DNA of 64,000 nucleotides from an uncultured Christensenella sp. (lineage in GTDB: Bacteria; Bacillota; Clostridia; Christensenellales; CAG-917), in NCBI GenBank assembly GCA_910578325.1, contig CAJTQT010000006.1:23816-87815 (forward strand), given 5' to 3'. Position numbers and translations under genes: made by a program. The notes beneath the pieces were generated by a model. That model was not told the origin of the DNA. It searched no databases and worked only from the letters and a program-made list of their open reading frames with translations. Every line of letters begins with the position of its first letter. Position 1 is the first letter of the stretch. Positions 8,802-21,153 of the stretch are shown here, one piece after another.

Positions 8802-9288
8802 AAAACACCCTCCCGCAAGCGCGCCCGCGCGCCGCAATATAAACTGATTATTTATTTTATAATATCAACAATTTATCGCAAATTCAAGAGCAAAATACAA
8901 TCCTCCCGCAATCCGTCTCTATCATCAAATGTCAAATCTATCAAAAAAGCCGTTTTCATTTCTGCTATGCGCCTGAAATCCGTGTTTAGCAGGGCATATG
9001 CAATCAAAATCGTGTACACTTTAAAGCGCATATAATTTTTACTTATGCAAAATAAAAGAGCATACCGCTCGATCACACGTCTCAACGCGGGATATCTGAA
9101 TGCTTTTACATCTAAAAATGATGATAGACGATGCAAAACAGCAATTTGAACACATCTTCATCCCAAACAAACGGTTTCCCGCACGACGGACAATAAGGAA
9201 GAGATGCGCCATAAACGCAAACCTAAACGCAACTTAGGACCGATTTATCAAAATGCGTCAAGTGTTTTATTTGAAAAAATAGAAATTT

Positions 9289-9313
9289 TTACCTACTACA
9301 TAGTAGTAGGTAA
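9289..9313. repeat. Palindrome with TAG-triplet run
   Basis: TTACCTACTAC (9289-9299) and GTAGTAGGTAA (9303-9313) are perfect 11-bp arms around a 3-base loop. The right side reads TAGTAGTAGG, reminiscent of DnaA-trio elements (TAG repeats) of bacterial origins. Confidence 0.6.
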
Positions 9314-9664
9314 TTTTTCATATAAAAGCAAATCAATAATTGCATCAAACCACATTCTCATCTTGCACGCGCAAATTTTAGAAACGAAATAATAGGGCTT
9401 TACCGATGCTTTGCATTACCTTGATCGATATATCCAATAAAATTATTTTAGGCACGTCATTTATTAGCCGCACACCGAATATAATAGACTGGAAATTTAT
9501 ACCGTTAAAATCAAAATATTTCTTAATATTCATTGTGAAACAAACGCTTAAAATCAGGCAATTTTTGCGAAACAAAAGGGCGGTCAAAAATTTGGGTTAA
9601 AGCACGTAAAAATACGCAAAAATAGCCCACTTTTTATCAAGGACTAATTTTCAAAGTTTCTAAA

Positions 9665-9705
9665 TTGCTACTGCATAGTAGCAAAAACCCTACTAAACAG
9701 TAGTA
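9665..9705. repeat. Two further CTACT/AGTAG dyads
   Basis: TTGCTACT-GCAT-AGTAGCAA is an 8-4-8 palindrome, followed immediately by CTACT-AAAC-AGTAG (5-4-5). Both share the core of the palindrome at 9.29 kb and lie just before the first parS site. Confidence 0.55.
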
Positions 9706-9719
9706 TTTTGACACATTCC

Positions 9720-9735
9720 AGTTCCACGTGAAACC
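9720..9735. promoter_or_regulatory. parS-like site 1 (imperfect)
   Basis: AGTTCCACGTGAAACC keeps the CACGTGAAAC core of the ParB-binding consensus TGTTNCACGTGAAACA but differs at both end positions. Confidence 0.7.
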
Positions 9736-9751
9736 GAATCAAGCACGCCGA

Positions 9752-9767
9752 TGTTCCACGTGAAACA
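9752..9767. promoter_or_regulatory. parS site 2
   Basis: TGTTCCACGTGAAACA matches the Bacillus-type consensus TGTTNCACGTGAAACA at every position, 16 bp after site 1. It would be the loading site for the ParB encoded at 19 kb. Confidence 0.92.
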
Positions 9768-9966
9768 TATATTTTGTATCGTTAAGCACACGGCCGTACC
9801 CGCGGCCGCACGCACAATAGGTAAGAGCACAAATTCAGTCCTCAAACATTCAACACCCTTCATTGCAATCGGACACATCCGCATCGAGGACTTGCTTTTG
9901 TAAAATATATGTCGACGGTATTCAAGATATAACCGCCAAATGTTATTGTTGCAATCAAGCCGCGCT

Positions 9967-10020
9967 CAGATACAGATACAGATACAGATACAGATACAGA
10001 TACAGATACAGATACAGATA
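9967..10020. repeat. (CAGATA)9 hexanucleotide array
   Basis: Nine exact tandem copies of CAGATA between parS sites 2 and 3. It creates artificial RYRYRY / SVSVSV ORFs on both strands that are not genes. Confidence 0.95.
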
Positions 10021-10179
10021 CGGGTTCAGGGATAGACTCGGAGACACATACGAATACAACCAAAACCACCGACGCTTAGGCAACCATAATTTTGGGCAGA
10101 TAGAGAAGCGGGCAAATTTTTAAGAACGCAGCCTGTTTGGATTGAGAATTTTACGTATTTTGAGCAAATCAGAGCAGTA

Positions 10180-10195
10180 TGTTACACGTGAAACA
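10180..10195. promoter_or_regulatory. parS site 3
   Basis: TGTTACACGTGAAACA matches the parS consensus TGTTNCACGTGAAACA at every position. It lies 428 bp from site 2, on the other side of the hexanucleotide array. Confidence 0.92.
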
Positions 10196-11827
10196 TTTAG
10201 CAAAAATTGAAATATTTAAGCGAAAATATCTTTAATAAACAAGTTTAATCGCAAATCATTTAATCACTTAAACCAACCGGCATACATATACTAATATTTG
10301 ATACAATCGCGTCAAAAGTTGCTCCTATATCCGTAAACAAATAAATATTTAAATTTGATATTCGCATTGTAACAAGCACATTTATCAATCGAATAATTTA
10401 AATTTGTCGAAAAGTTCCGCAAGATTGACACGACCCTATCTTTATTTAGGCGATTATAGATGACACACACAAGCAAACCTATTTAATCGCTTAAAAATAG
10501 CACAAATATTACTTGTTTTTTCTAATGATTACTATCGAGTCATTATGAAATTAAATTATAAAGCAAAACAATATAGCAATATGGAAATCAAGACGCTTAT
10601 TTTATAGATTACACGGCATTTTACTTGATTTATAATAGAAATCCGCGTTTAACACCTAATCGCAAGCAACAAACACGCTATAATATGGATTTATTTATGG
10701 ATTTCTATTATAATTATTCCTTTTAAACGCCAATATATAATTTAATCCCATGCAATATGATTTGTTGCAATCAAAAAAGGATTGCATCGCTAAATTGCAA
10801 ACACAACCGTAATAATTCGGATTATTATAATGTAAATTAGACATAATTGCATTAAAGTATTTATCAGAGCATTATCGAAACACTCGTCAAGCAATTTTGT
10901 CTAAACACGAACTCAATTATTGAATAGATTCAAAATTATTTTGCATATCTTTCATTGAAACACAACATATGAAAACAATCAACAACTGAATATTTTTTAT
11001 TTCAAATATATTTCACATAATGTACGGCATTTTTAAAAATATAACATACCGACAATTTAGCACATTACAAAAATCAGACAGCCCATATTCAATATGCACA
11101 AATCTTTGTTTTGCATAAAATATCTTTTTAAACCAAACACGAAACAAAAAATATATTTGAACCGCAATTTGTTATTTGGTTTACTTGTTTACTTATTTTT
11201 TGACATTGCCAACGCTTTCGTTATTCGCATTTAGCCTGTATTATGTTATGTTTCAATATAGCGTGTCTTTGTTTGAAGCGGCTTTATAATCGATATTTCA
11301 GATTGTTTTAAAGCCTCTATCCATTGTAAAGCGGATTGCGACGCTGCGTCAAAGCGGCTATAAACAACGCAGCAAACGCATCAAAGGCCATCTAAGGCTC
11401 GGATAAAGCATCTTTATTTTGATTCCTCCTTATGATGCATATCACATATAATGCGGTTTATTGCTTTTGACGATACTTATAACTATATATGGCATTACTA
11501 CGATACACGACATTTAATACGATATATGGCGGACATATCCCACCTTGTTCCGCGCGCCGAATTCCTTCCTATATCATCGCGGAAACAACCGTTGCCGTCG
11601 CTTTTGAAAGCCGTATATCCGTTTTGCGGAGATTCAGCCAACATCCAAACCCATTGTCGTAATACCGCCCCAAACGCTTCTGGCGCGATTATGCGCGCTT
11701 ACAGGGCATTATTTATTGCACAAACGGAATTATCCAGAAAAAGCACTTGCAATTATAGTAATACACTGATATAATTATATCACTTATTATGTTGTATATA
11801 TAATTATTAAGTTATTATATATATTAA

Positions 11828-13747
<1,920 letters not shown>

Positions 13748-13761
13748 GAGAGGTATAGATT

Positions 13762-16344
13762 ATGGCGAACATAAGAGACGATAAAAACAACGAATATATA
13801 CAGCATATTGCCAACTCGACGGTTAAAAACATAGAGATTAACGGCGAACTTAAAAAGTCGTTTATATCCTATGCGATGGCGGTCAACGTATCGCGCGCAA
13901 TTCCCGACGTCCGCGACGGCTTAAAGCCCGTTCACAGGCGAATACTCTACGCTATGAGCGAGTTGGGACTGACTCCCGACAAACCTTACCGCAAGTGCGC
14001 TATGGTTGTCGGCGAAGTGCTTGGTAAATATCACCCTCACGGCGACAGTTCCGTATACGACGCTTTGGTGCGTCTTGCGCAGGATTTCTCCATACGCTGT
14101 CCGCTGGTAGACGGTCACGGCAACTTCGGTTCCGTCGACGGAGATCCTGCCGCGGCATACAGATATACCGAAGCGAGACTGTCCAAAATCGCGCTGGAAA
14201 TGATTCGCGACATAGACAAAAAGACCGTCGACTTTTATCCCAACTTCGACGACACTCGCGAACAGCCCGTTGTCCTGCCTTCAAGATTCCCGAACCTGCT
14301 CGTAAACGGTTCGGACGGTATTGCGGTCGGTATGGCTACGTCGATTCCGCCGCACAATCTCGGCGAAGTTATCGACGCGACGGTTGCGCTTCTGCATAAT
14401 CCGGAAGCGACGGTGGACGAACTTATGGAATTCGTTCCCGCTCCCGACTTCCCCACGGGCGCGCTCGTGCTTGGCAGAGGCTCCATTAAACAGGCATACC
14501 GCACGGGACGCGGTATGGCGGTATTGCGCGCCAGAGCGGAAATAGAGGAACTTGCAAACGGCAAAAGCCGCATAATCGTCACCGAGATTCCGTATCAGGT
14601 GAACAAAGCGTTGCTCATCGAGAATATCGCAGATCAGGTCAAGGACAAACGCCTCGAAGGCATCGCGGATTTGCGCGAGGAAACCGACCGTCACGGTATG
14701 CGTATCGTCATAGAACTCAAAAAAGACGTCAACGCGCAGGTATTGCTCAACCAACTTTACAAACAGACGGCGATGCAGACGAATTTCAGTATGATTATGC
14801 TCGCGCTCGTAGACGGCGTTCCCCGCGTGCTCAATCTCAAAGAAATTCTCGAATGCTACGTTGCGCACCAAAAGGACGTCATCATACGCCGCACGCGTTT
14901 CGATCTCGAAAAAGCGCTTGAAAGACAGCACATTCTGCAAGGTCTGCACATCGCGCTGGAAAACATCGACGCAATTGTCGAACTCCTCAAAAAATCTCGC
15001 GACCGTCAGGACGCTATGGCGAAACTTATGGAATCCTATCTCCTGTCCGAAAGACAGGCGGCGGCGATTCTCGATATGCGCCTGCAACGTCTGACCGGAC
15101 TCGAAGTAGAAAAAATCAACGCCGAACTCGCCGAAATAGAAAAACAGGTTGAATATTACAACTTCGTACTTTCAAGCGACGAGGAAGTCAAATCGATCAT
15201 CGTTAAAGAACTCACGGCTGTCAAGGCGCAGTTTAACACGCCCAGACGCTCCGAACTTACTTACGACTACGGCGATATCGACATCGAGGACCTCATCGAA
15301 CAGGAAGACGTCGTTATTTCTATGACGCACGGCGGATATATCAAGCGTATCCCCGTTGCGGAATACAAAGCCCAGCACCGCGGCGGCATGGGCGTAACGG
15401 GACACAAGGCAAAGGACGAGGACTTCGTTGAAAAGATATTCACGTCCAACACGCACGAACTGCTGATGTTCTTCACAAACCGCGGAAAAGTGTTTACACT
15501 CAAAGCCTATGAGATTCCCGAAGCGAGCAGAAACGCACGCGGTAGAGCGGCGGTCAATCTCCTGCAACTCGAACAGGGCGAAAAGATTCAGGCATTCCTC
15601 CGAGTTCCGGAAGAAAGAGAGGGCAAGTTCCTGATGCTCGCCACAAAGAAAGGACTTATCAAAAAGACACCGCTGGAAGAATTCGATTCTGTCAAGCGCA
15701 ACGGTAAAATCGCAATCAAGTTCAATGACGACGACGAACTCATCGACGCGCTCATCACCGACGGCAACTGCGAACTCATCGTCGCTTCCAGCAAGGGAAT
15801 GAGCATACACTTCCACGAAAGCGGCGTACGCGCTATGGGCAGAACCGCTATGGGCGTCAAGGCAATGAACATTCCCAACGGAGCGGAACTCGTAGCGTTC
15901 ACGGCAGTCAACGACGGCGACGAAATCCTTACCGTATCCTCCAACGGCTACGGAAAACGCAGCGACGTAAGCGATTATCCGTTGCAGGGTAGAGCGGGCA
16001 AAGGCGTGCGCGCGGGCGTATTCAACGACCGTACGGGATCGCTTATAAGCCTCAAAGTCATCCCCGCCGACACCGACGTTATGATGATAACGGATTCGGG
16101 CGTCATAATTCGCGTGGAAGCCGAAGAAATAAGCAAAATCGGCAGAAACACTCAGGGCGTTCGCATTATGAAACTCAAAGGCGATAAAACCAAAATCGTT
16201 GCAATCGCGCTTACTCCGCACGAAGAGGAGGAGGAAACTTCCGATTCCGAAACCCCGATTGACGAAACTGCGGAATCCTCCGCGGCTGTCGCAACGGAAA
16301 CTGCCGTAGCAAACGAAAACGGCACAGAATCAACCGAAGAATAA
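13762..16344 (+). CDS. gyrA: DNA gyrase subunit A
   Basis: Breakage-reunion subunit, 860 residues. The catalytic tyrosine is Tyr135 ([10 protein letters not shown]). The quinolone-resistance-determining stretch [10 protein letters not shown] keeps Ser96 and Asp100 (equivalent to E. coli Ser83/Asp87), a quinolone-sensitive genotype at these two positions. The GyrA box appears as QHRGGMG near residue 537, supporting gyrase rather than topoisomerase IV, together with the gyrB linkage. The C-terminus carries an acidic, low-complexity tail ([19 protein letters not shown]) of about 45 residues. AGAGAGG precedes the ATG. Confidence 0.97.
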   Translation: MANIRDDKNNEYIQHIANSTVKNIEINGELKKSFISYAMAVNVSRAIPDVRDGLKPVHRRILYAMSELGLTPDKPYRKCAMVVGEVLGKYHPHGDSSVYDALVRLAQDFSIRCPLVDGHGNFGSVDGDPAAAYRYTEARLSKIALEMIRDIDKKTVDFYPNFDDTREQPVVLPSRFPNLLVNGSDGIAVGMATSIPPHNLGEVIDATVALLHNPEATVDELMEFVPAPDFPTGALVLGRGSIKQAYRTGRGMAVLRARAEIEELANGKSRIIVTEIPYQVNKALLIENIADQVKDKRLEGIADLREETDRHGMRIVIELKKDVNAQVLLNQLYKQTAMQTNFSMIMLALVDGVPRVLNLKEILECYVAHQKDVIIRRTRFDLEKALERQHILQGLHIALENIDAIVELLKKSRDRQDAMAKLMESYLLSERQAAAILDMRLQRLTGLEVEKINAELAEIEKQVEYYNFVLSSDEEVKSIIVKELTAVKAQFNTPRRSELTYDYGDIDIEDLIEQEDVVISMTHGGYIKRIPVAEYKAQHRGGMGVTGHKAKDEDFVEKIFTSNTHELLMFFTNRGKVFTLKAYEIPEASRNARGRAAVNLLQLEQGEKIQAFLRVPEEREGKFLMLATKKGLIKKTPLEEFDSVKRNGKIAIKFNDDDELIDALITDGNCELIVASSKGMSIHFHESGVRAMGRTAMGVKAMNIPNGAELVAFTAVNDGDEILTVSSNGYGKRSDVSDYPLQGRAGKGVRAGVFNDRTGSLISLKVIPADTDVMMITDSGVIIRVEAEEISKIGRNTQGVRIMKLKGDKTKIVAIALTPHEEEEETSDSETPIDETAESSAAVATETAVANENGTESTEE

Positions 16345-16362
16345 ATTTGTCTTCACAAAACA

Positions 16363-16398
16363 TTATCCGCCGACTTCTGTCGGCGGATATTTCTTTTT
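16363..16398 (+). terminator. Terminator of the gyrBA operon
   Basis: ATCCGCCGAC (16365-16374) and GTCGGCGGAT (16379-16388) form a perfect 10-bp stem with a TTCT loop, followed by ATTTCTTTTT. Confidence 0.9.
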
Positions 16399-16518
16399 GC
16401 GCTAATCGTTATATTTTATCTCCATTCATCGATTATGACGAGATTGCGGCGAATCACAATTATCGCAAAATCAAGAGTTTAAACGTCAAATCTTTACAAA
16501 TAAACATTTTGTTGCGCG

Positions 16519-17244
16519 CTATATCTTCTTAACCGGCGGCAGCGGTTTATTGTTTTCGGTCACCGCTTCGAGAACCGCAGGAAGTATCTTTTCATACTTG
16601 CTCATTCCCTTTTTAACCACTTCCTCGAAACTGATCGGCGCGCTGTCGTCCGCCTTATCCGAAACTGCTTTTATCGATAACAGCGGTATTTCGTTACGCT
16701 CGCACGCTATGGCAAGCGCGGCAAGTTCCATCTCGCAGATATCGCAGCCGAATTCCTCGGCAAGCCTGCGTTTCTGCGCCGACTCTGCCACAAACGCGTC
16801 GCCGCTTGCAACCGCAACTCTGCGCATAGGCTTTCCTATCGCCGCGAGCGTTCTCGTAACAAGCGCATCGTCGAGGTAAAAATATATGTCGTCTTTGCCC
16901 AGATACTGTCCCGCTTTTGTGCCGTCTATCAGCGACGTGTCAAACTGATAATGGCACACTCTGTCGGCTATAACAAGTTCGCCGACCTTTATATCGTTTC
17001 TCAACGTTCCCACAAACCCGAAATTGAGTATCGCTTCAACGTCAAATAAGTCGACCAACATCTGCGCTGTCAGCGCCGCGTTGATTTCTCCGACTCCGCC
17101 CGTTGCAAGATACAGCGCGTTTCCGTTTACGTTTATACTGCTTATACGCACGCCGTGGATTACGCTTTCCGCCGTAACGTTGCCGAGTTTTTCATATATC
17201 GGCATCATCTCTTCCGCCAAAGCCGTCACTATTCCTATTCTCAT
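16519..17244 (-). CDS. mtnN: 5'-methylthioadenosine/S-adenosylhomocysteine nucleosidase
   Basis: A 241-residue cytosolic enzyme that hydrolyses MTA, SAH and 5'-deoxyadenosine to adenine and the thioribose or ribosyl product, in methionine salvage and AI-2 precursor production. MRIGIVTALAEEM holds the catalytic Glu near position 12. CEMELAALA supplies the ribose-binding Glu, and SDKADD the catalytic Asp. The start at 17244 is fixed by GGAGG five bases upstream; the 31 extra in-frame residues before it have no family match. It opposes its neighbours gyrA and rsmG and is probably monocistronic. Confidence 0.93.
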   Translation of the reverse strand: MRIGIVTALAEEMMPIYEKLGNVTAESVIHGVRISSINVNGNALYLATGGVGEINAALTAQMLVDLFDVEAILNFGFVGTLRNDIKVGELVIADRVCHYQFDTSLIDGTKAGQYLGKDDIYFYLDDALVTRTLAAIGKPMRRVAVASGDAFVAESAQKRRLAEEFGCDICEMELAALAIACERNEIPLLSIKAVSDKADDSAPISFEEVVKKGMSKYEKILPAVLEAVTENNKPLPPVKKI

Positions 17245-17435
17245 ATATACCTCCGTTTTCACAGCCAGCCGAAATCCCGCCATAACGGCGGCGTTCGGTT
17301 TTATCCTGTTAGCATCGGTTTTCGTTTCTTGTTGCAACTGCCGTTTAGCACGGAAACCTTTATCTTATAATAACACCGCATTCTATAAAATTCAATACGC
17401 TTGCTTTATCTTGCACAAACTGTTAATATAAAAAT

Positions 17436-18122
17436 ATGGATTCTTTTCTTGCGGATTGCATCGGATATATGGGCGTTGAAACCGACGCTTCCAAAACGGA
17501 AACTCTCGCGCGTTTCCGCGACTGCGTGCTTGAAACAAACAAGAAGTTCAATCTTACCGCGATCACCGACGAAAGAGAATTCTACGTCAAACATATAGCG
17601 GACTCGCTTGCCGCCGTCAGCGAGATACCTTTCGGCGCAAGACTTTGCGACATCGGCGCAGGCGCGGGCTTTCCGTCGTTTCCGATTGCCGTAGCGAGGA
17701 GAGACGTTTCGGTAGTCGCTCTCGATTCCACGGCAAAGAAGATGAACTTCCTTAAAGATTGCGCCGCAACTCTCGACGTCGGCAATCTCGATACGGTTAT
17801 AGGCAGAGCGGAGGAACAGAAATCTCTCTTTTCCACGTTCGACGTTGTTACGGCAAGGGCGGTTTCCTCACTCTCCGTTCTTTTGGAACTGAGTATGCCG
17901 CTTTTGAAAGTCGGCGGAAAATTTATAGCATATAAGACCGACGAAAGCGAACTGCCGTCCGCACGCAATGCGCTCGACGCGCTCAACGCAAAACACGTCT
18001 CGACAAAAAACGTTACGCTCCCAAACGGAGACAGACGCGCAATTCTCGTCTTCGAAAAGACCGATAAAACGCCAGCGCGCTTTCCGCGCAAGTACGGCGC
18101 CATAAAAAACAGTCCGCTTTGA
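17436..18122 (+). CDS. rsmG: 16S rRNA (guanine527-N7)-methyltransferase RsmG (GidB)
   Basis: A SAM-dependent methyltransferase modifying G527 of 16S rRNA, 228 residues. The N-terminal helix NKKFNLTAITDEREFYVKHI and the SAM-binding CDIGAGAGFPSFPIAV are diagnostic; the family's second glycine-rich position reads FPSFP here rather than FPGLP. It lies directly upstream of parA, the conserved rsmG-parA-parB arrangement of Bacillota origins. No ribosome binding site is visible before the ATG; a weak TAATAT box 6 bases upstream allows a leaderless start. Confidence 0.94.
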   Translation: MDSFLADCIGYMGVETDASKTETLARFRDCVLETNKKFNLTAITDEREFYVKHIADSLAAVSEIPFGARLCDIGAGAGFPSFPIAVARRDVSVVALDSTAKKMNFLKDCAATLDVGNLDTVIGRAEEQKSLFSTFDVVTARAVSSLSVLLELSMPLLKVGGKFIAYKTDESELPSARNALDALNAKHVSTKNVTLPNGDRRAILVFEKTDKTPARFPRKYGAIKNSPL

Positions 18123-18206
18123 CTTTTTAAGTCATAATTGCGACAAGAATATAAATTATTTTTATACTTCCTTGAAAAAATATCGGGGGTGTGTTAAACT
18201 CATCGT

Positions 18207-18968
18207 ATGGCAAGAATAATATCGTTTTCAAACCAGAAAGGCGGCGTGGGAAAAACCACGTCCTGCGTAAACCTCGCAACCGCATTGGCACTGCGTTCAA
18301 AGCGGGTGCTTGTTGTCGACTTCGACGCTCAGTGCAACGCATCGAGCGCGCTCGGCGAATTCGATAAGCAACCGAAAAACTCTGTGTACGACGTGCTCTG
18401 CGACGACCTTCCCGCAAAAGACGCAATAAGAAAATCGGAACTTGAAAACCTTTCTTTTATTCCGTCTTCCTGCGACCTCGCCGGCGCCGAACTCGAACTT
18501 TCGCAGATTGTTATCGGCAGAGAACGCGTTCTGCAAGATAAACTGGCGGAAATAGGCGACGACTTCGATTTCATTTTTATAGACTGTCCGCCCTCGCTCG
18601 GTCTGCTGACCGTCAACGCGCTGACCGCTTCCAATGGCGTGATTATTCCTATTCAAAGCGAATATTACGCATTAGAGGGAATGAGCCAGATGATGAACAC
18701 TATCAAACTCGTAAAAAAATTCCTCAATAAGCAATTAGAGGTCGACGGCGTTATACTTACTATGTTCGACAACCGCTCCAAACTGTCGCGCGGTGTTTAC
18801 GAAGAAATCATAAAGGTGTTCGGAGATAAAGTTTTCGAAACGAAAATTCCGAGAAATATCCGTCTTGCCGAAGCGCCCAGTTACGGCAAACCGGTTATGT
18901 TGTACGATAAGAAATGCTCCGGCGCGGTCGCGTACAGCGCGCTCGCCGACGAGTTTTTGGCAAAATAG
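18207..18968 (+). CDS. parA: Chromosome-partitioning ATPase ParA (Soj)
   Basis: A 253-residue deviant Walker ATPase that binds DNA non-specifically and works with ParB-parS in origin segregation and control of DnaA. KGGVGKTTSCVNLA carries the signature lysine and P-loop. VDFDAQCNASSALG and DCPPSLGLLT are the A' and Walker B segments. It lacks the N-terminal HTH of plasmid ParA, as expected for a chromosomal Soj. It is followed 15 bp later by parB. Confidence 0.96.
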   Translation: MARIISFSNQKGGVGKTTSCVNLATALALRSKRVLVVDFDAQCNASSALGEFDKQPKNSVYDVLCDDLPAKDAIRKSELENLSFIPSSCDLAGAELELSQIVIGRERVLQDKLAEIGDDFDFIFIDCPPSLGLLTVNALTASNGVIIPIQSEYYALEGMSQMMNTIKLVKKFLNKQLEVDGVILTMFDNRSKLSRGVYEEIIKVFGDKVFETKIPRNIRLAEAPSYGKPVMLYDKKCSGAVAYSALADEFLAK

Positions 18969-18983
18969 CAAAGAGGTGAAATT

Positions 18984-19895
18984 ATGGCAAACAATAAAGG
19001 CGGTTTAGGTCAGAGAGGTATGAACGCTCTTTTCAGAGATAATACCGAAAACGTAAAAGTCGATATCGCGGAAGATTTCCCCACTCAGGAAGTCGATATC
19101 CATCTTATTGACAGAAACCCCAATCAGCCGCGTAAATCTTTTGACGAGGACGCTTTGCGTTCTATGGCAGATTCGATATCTATGTACGGTGTTCTTCAAC
19201 CCATTCTGCTTGTTAAAAGCGAGGGCGGAAGATACCTTATAATTGCCGGCGAACGCAGATTCAGAGCAAGTCTCCTCGCTGGGCTGAAAAAGATTCCCGC
19301 AATAGTAAAAAACCTCTCCCAGCAGGAAATTCAGGAAATATCTCTCATAGAAAACCTGCACCGCGAAAACCTCAATGCGATAGAAGCCGCCGAAGGTATA
19401 CGCGAACTTATGGAAAACCACGGACTTACACAGGAAGAAGTTGCTGTCCGCATAGGTAAATCGCGTCCGTACGTAACTAATACTTTGCGACTGCTCCAAC
19501 TTCCGGAAGAAGTTATGGATCTAGTCAAGTCGGGCAAACTTTCCCCCGGTCACGCGAGGACGATTCTGACGGTTGACAACAAAGAAAAACTCATCGAGTT
19601 TGCAAAACTCGCCTGTGAAGAGGGTATATCCGTCCGCGATCTGGAAAGAATGGTGCAAAACTATTTCTCAAACAACGCACAGCAGGCGACGGCAAAACGC
19701 AAGTCAAAAGAGCCTCTTCCTCTCGAACTCAAAAATTTTGTCAGTGATATGAAACGTCTTTTCGGCACGAAAGTCAATCTCGTGCGCAACGGAAACAAGG
19801 GAAGAATAACTATTGACTACTTCACAAACGACGATTTGGAACGGATTCACGCAATAATGCAACTCTTGCAGATATATTCCAACAAAAACAACTGA
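18984..19895 (+). CDS. parB: Chromosome-partitioning protein ParB (Spo0J), CTPase clamp
   Basis: A 303-residue protein that loads at parS and spreads as a CTP-dependent DNA clamp. NPNQPRKSFD and GERRFRASLLAG form the N-terminal CTP-binding domain; LIENLHRENLNAIEAAEGI and the HTH (LTQEEVAVRIGKSRPYVTNTLRLL) read parS; the C-terminal segment would dimerise. The N-terminus (GLGQRGMNALF) is the usual ParA-stimulating peptide. AGAGGTG precedes the ATG. Matching parS sites are at 9.7-10.2 kb, about 9 kb upstream. Confidence 0.96.
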   Translation: MANNKGGLGQRGMNALFRDNTENVKVDIAEDFPTQEVDIHLIDRNPNQPRKSFDEDALRSMADSISMYGVLQPILLVKSEGGRYLIIAGERRFRASLLAGLKKIPAIVKNLSQQEIQEISLIENLHRENLNAIEAAEGIRELMENHGLTQEEVAVRIGKSRPYVTNTLRLLQLPEEVMDLVKSGKLSPGHARTILTVDNKEKLIEFAKLACEEGISVRDLERMVQNYFSNNAQQATAKRKSKEPLPLELKNFVSDMKRLFGTKVNLVRNGNKGRITIDYFTNDDLERIHAIMQLLQIYSNKNN

Positions 19896-19915
19896 TTTCG
19901 GCATTCTAACCGATT

Positions 19916-19946
19916 TAAAAGCGTCCCTTTTCGGGACGCTCTTTTA
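19916..19946. terminator. Bidirectional terminator between parB and recF
   Basis: AGCGTCCC (19920-19927) and GGGACGCT (19933-19940), flanked by AAAA and TTTT, serve the converging parB and recF transcripts. Confidence 0.88.
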
Positions 19947-19951
19947 TTGTT

Positions 19952-21043
19952 TCAATTCTGTTGTATCACTGTTCCGTCGTTTATTCGAATCGCATTTTTG
20001 TTCAGATCAAGCACAAATTCCGTACACGTCAGGATTGTCTGAAAACCCTCCGTCATAGATAACAGCAGTTTTTGTCTTCCTTCGTCGAGTTCGCTTAAAA
20101 CGTCGTCCAATAAAAGAACAGGGGTTTCCCCGAGTTCGTTTTTATAAATTACAACCTCTCCCAACTTCAGTGCTAGCGCGATTGTACGCTGCTGTCCCTG
20201 AGAGGCAAACTTTCTGCTGTCTTTTCCGTTTATCTCTATTTTGATATCATCCCTGTGCGGCCCCACAGTACAGTATCCGAGTTCCTTATCCTTTTCTCTC
20301 GCTTTTAAAATCGCTCTGTAAAGAACATCTTCCGTATCTTCTTCGGACGTTACTTCAAACGAACTTTCATAGGTAAGTAAAAGACGTTCCTTTTCACCGC
20401 TTATAGCCGTATGGAACTTGCCCGCGCTGTCGTTGAGCGTAGCAACGTATTCCTTTCTCTTTTTTACGATAACAGCGCCTTCTTTTGCAAGTCCCGCGTC
20501 CCAGACATCAAGCATATCGTCTATATTTCTGTTTCCCCGCCATTCTTTTAACAGATTGTTCTTTTGTTTGAGCGTTTTATTGTAACGCTGTAAAGCATAA
20601 AAATAACTGCGTTGCTGCTGGCTGAGTCCTACGTCCATAAACCTGCGTCTTTCCTGAGGGGATTCCTTTACGAGTTTCATTTCGTCGGGAGAAAAATAAA
20701 CCACTCCCAAAACCCCGAACAGTTCACCCGCTCTGTTCAGAGGAATGCCGTCGACAAGAACTTTCTTTTTCCCTTTTTCGTCTATTTGCAGGTTTATCGT
20801 ATGTTTGCGGAATTTCTTTTGCAGCGTCAGCGTAATCTGCGCGGATTTCTCTCCTATAAGCACCATTTCCTTATCTTTCGTCGTCCGCGGACTGTGAAAA
20901 ATCGAACATAGATATATGCTTTCCATCATATTTGTCTTTCCGCTGGCATTTTTTCCGTACAAAACGTTGAGTCCGTCACAAAATGATACGGACGCATTCT
21001 TATAATTGCGGAAATTGTTGAGTTGGAGAGAGGTTATTTTCAT
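19952..21043 (-). CDS. recF: DNA replication/repair protein RecF
   Basis: An SMC/ABC-like ATPase that helps load RecA at gaps and aids stalled-fork recovery; 363 residues. The N-terminus ITSLQLNNFRNYKN leads into Walker A (GKNASGKTNMMESI). The signature region (SQGQQRTIALALKL) and Walker B (VLLLDDVLSELD) are in the C-terminal third. It is divergent from dnaA across 110 bp and converges on parB, not in the usual dnaN-recF order. There is no ribosome binding site; the promoter at 21052-21080 places transcription start on or next to the ATG. Confidence 0.96.
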   Translation of the reverse strand: MKITSLQLNNFRNYKNASVSFCDGLNVLYGKNASGKTNMMESIYLCSIFHSPRTTKDKEMVLIGEKSAQITLTLQKKFRKHTINLQIDEKGKKKVLVDGIPLNRAGELFGVLGVVYFSPDEMKLVKESPQERRRFMDVGLSQQQRSYFYALQRYNKTLKQKNNLLKEWRGNRNIDDMLDVWDAGLAKEGAVIVKKRKEYVATLNDSAGKFHTAISGEKERLLLTYESSFEVTSEEDTEDVLYRAILKAREKDKELGYCTVGPHRDDIKIEINGKDSRKFASQGQQRTIALALKLGEVVIYKNELGETPVLLLDDVLSELDEGRQKLLLSMTEGFQTILTCTEFVLDLNKNAIRINDGTVIQQN

Positions 21044-21051
21044 ACTTTTAA

Positions 21052-21080
21052 AGTATACCTTAGCATTCGGAATTTTTCAA
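21052..21080 (-). promoter_or_regulatory. recF promoter giving a probable leaderless mRNA
   Basis: On the minus strand, TTGAAA (21080-21075), a 17-bp spacer and TATACT (21057-21052) are followed 8 bases later by the recF ATG. The expected start site falls within one or two bases of the ATG. Confidence 0.6.
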
Positions 21081-21116
21081 CATCCTGCATTTGTTTTTTC
21101 TTTTTTTGTTTTTTGC

Positions 21117-21144
21117 TTGATATATTCGCCTTATTTGTTATAAT
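21117..21144 (+). promoter_or_regulatory. dnaA promoter giving a probable leaderless mRNA
   Basis: TTGATA (21117-21122), a 16-bp spacer and TATAAT (21139-21144) lie 9 bases before the dnaA ATG at 21154. The expected start site is about 21151, leaving no room for a ribosome binding site, and none is visible. Confidence 0.65.
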
Positions 21145-21153
21145 TCAATTATT

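Noticed and set aside
8873..9136. 87-codon minus-strand ORF after the GH13 start
   Set aside because: No ribosome binding site or recognisable sequence; probably chance.
9860..10123. Overlapping ORFs on both strands with (SV)n and (RY)n repeats
   Set aside because: They are read-through of the (CAGATA)9 array; no ribosome binding site, no homology, and parS sites flank them.
11451..11774. 107-codon ORF upstream of gyrB
   Set aside because: No ribosome binding site, unusual composition, no recognisable motif; it lies in the AT-rich desert.
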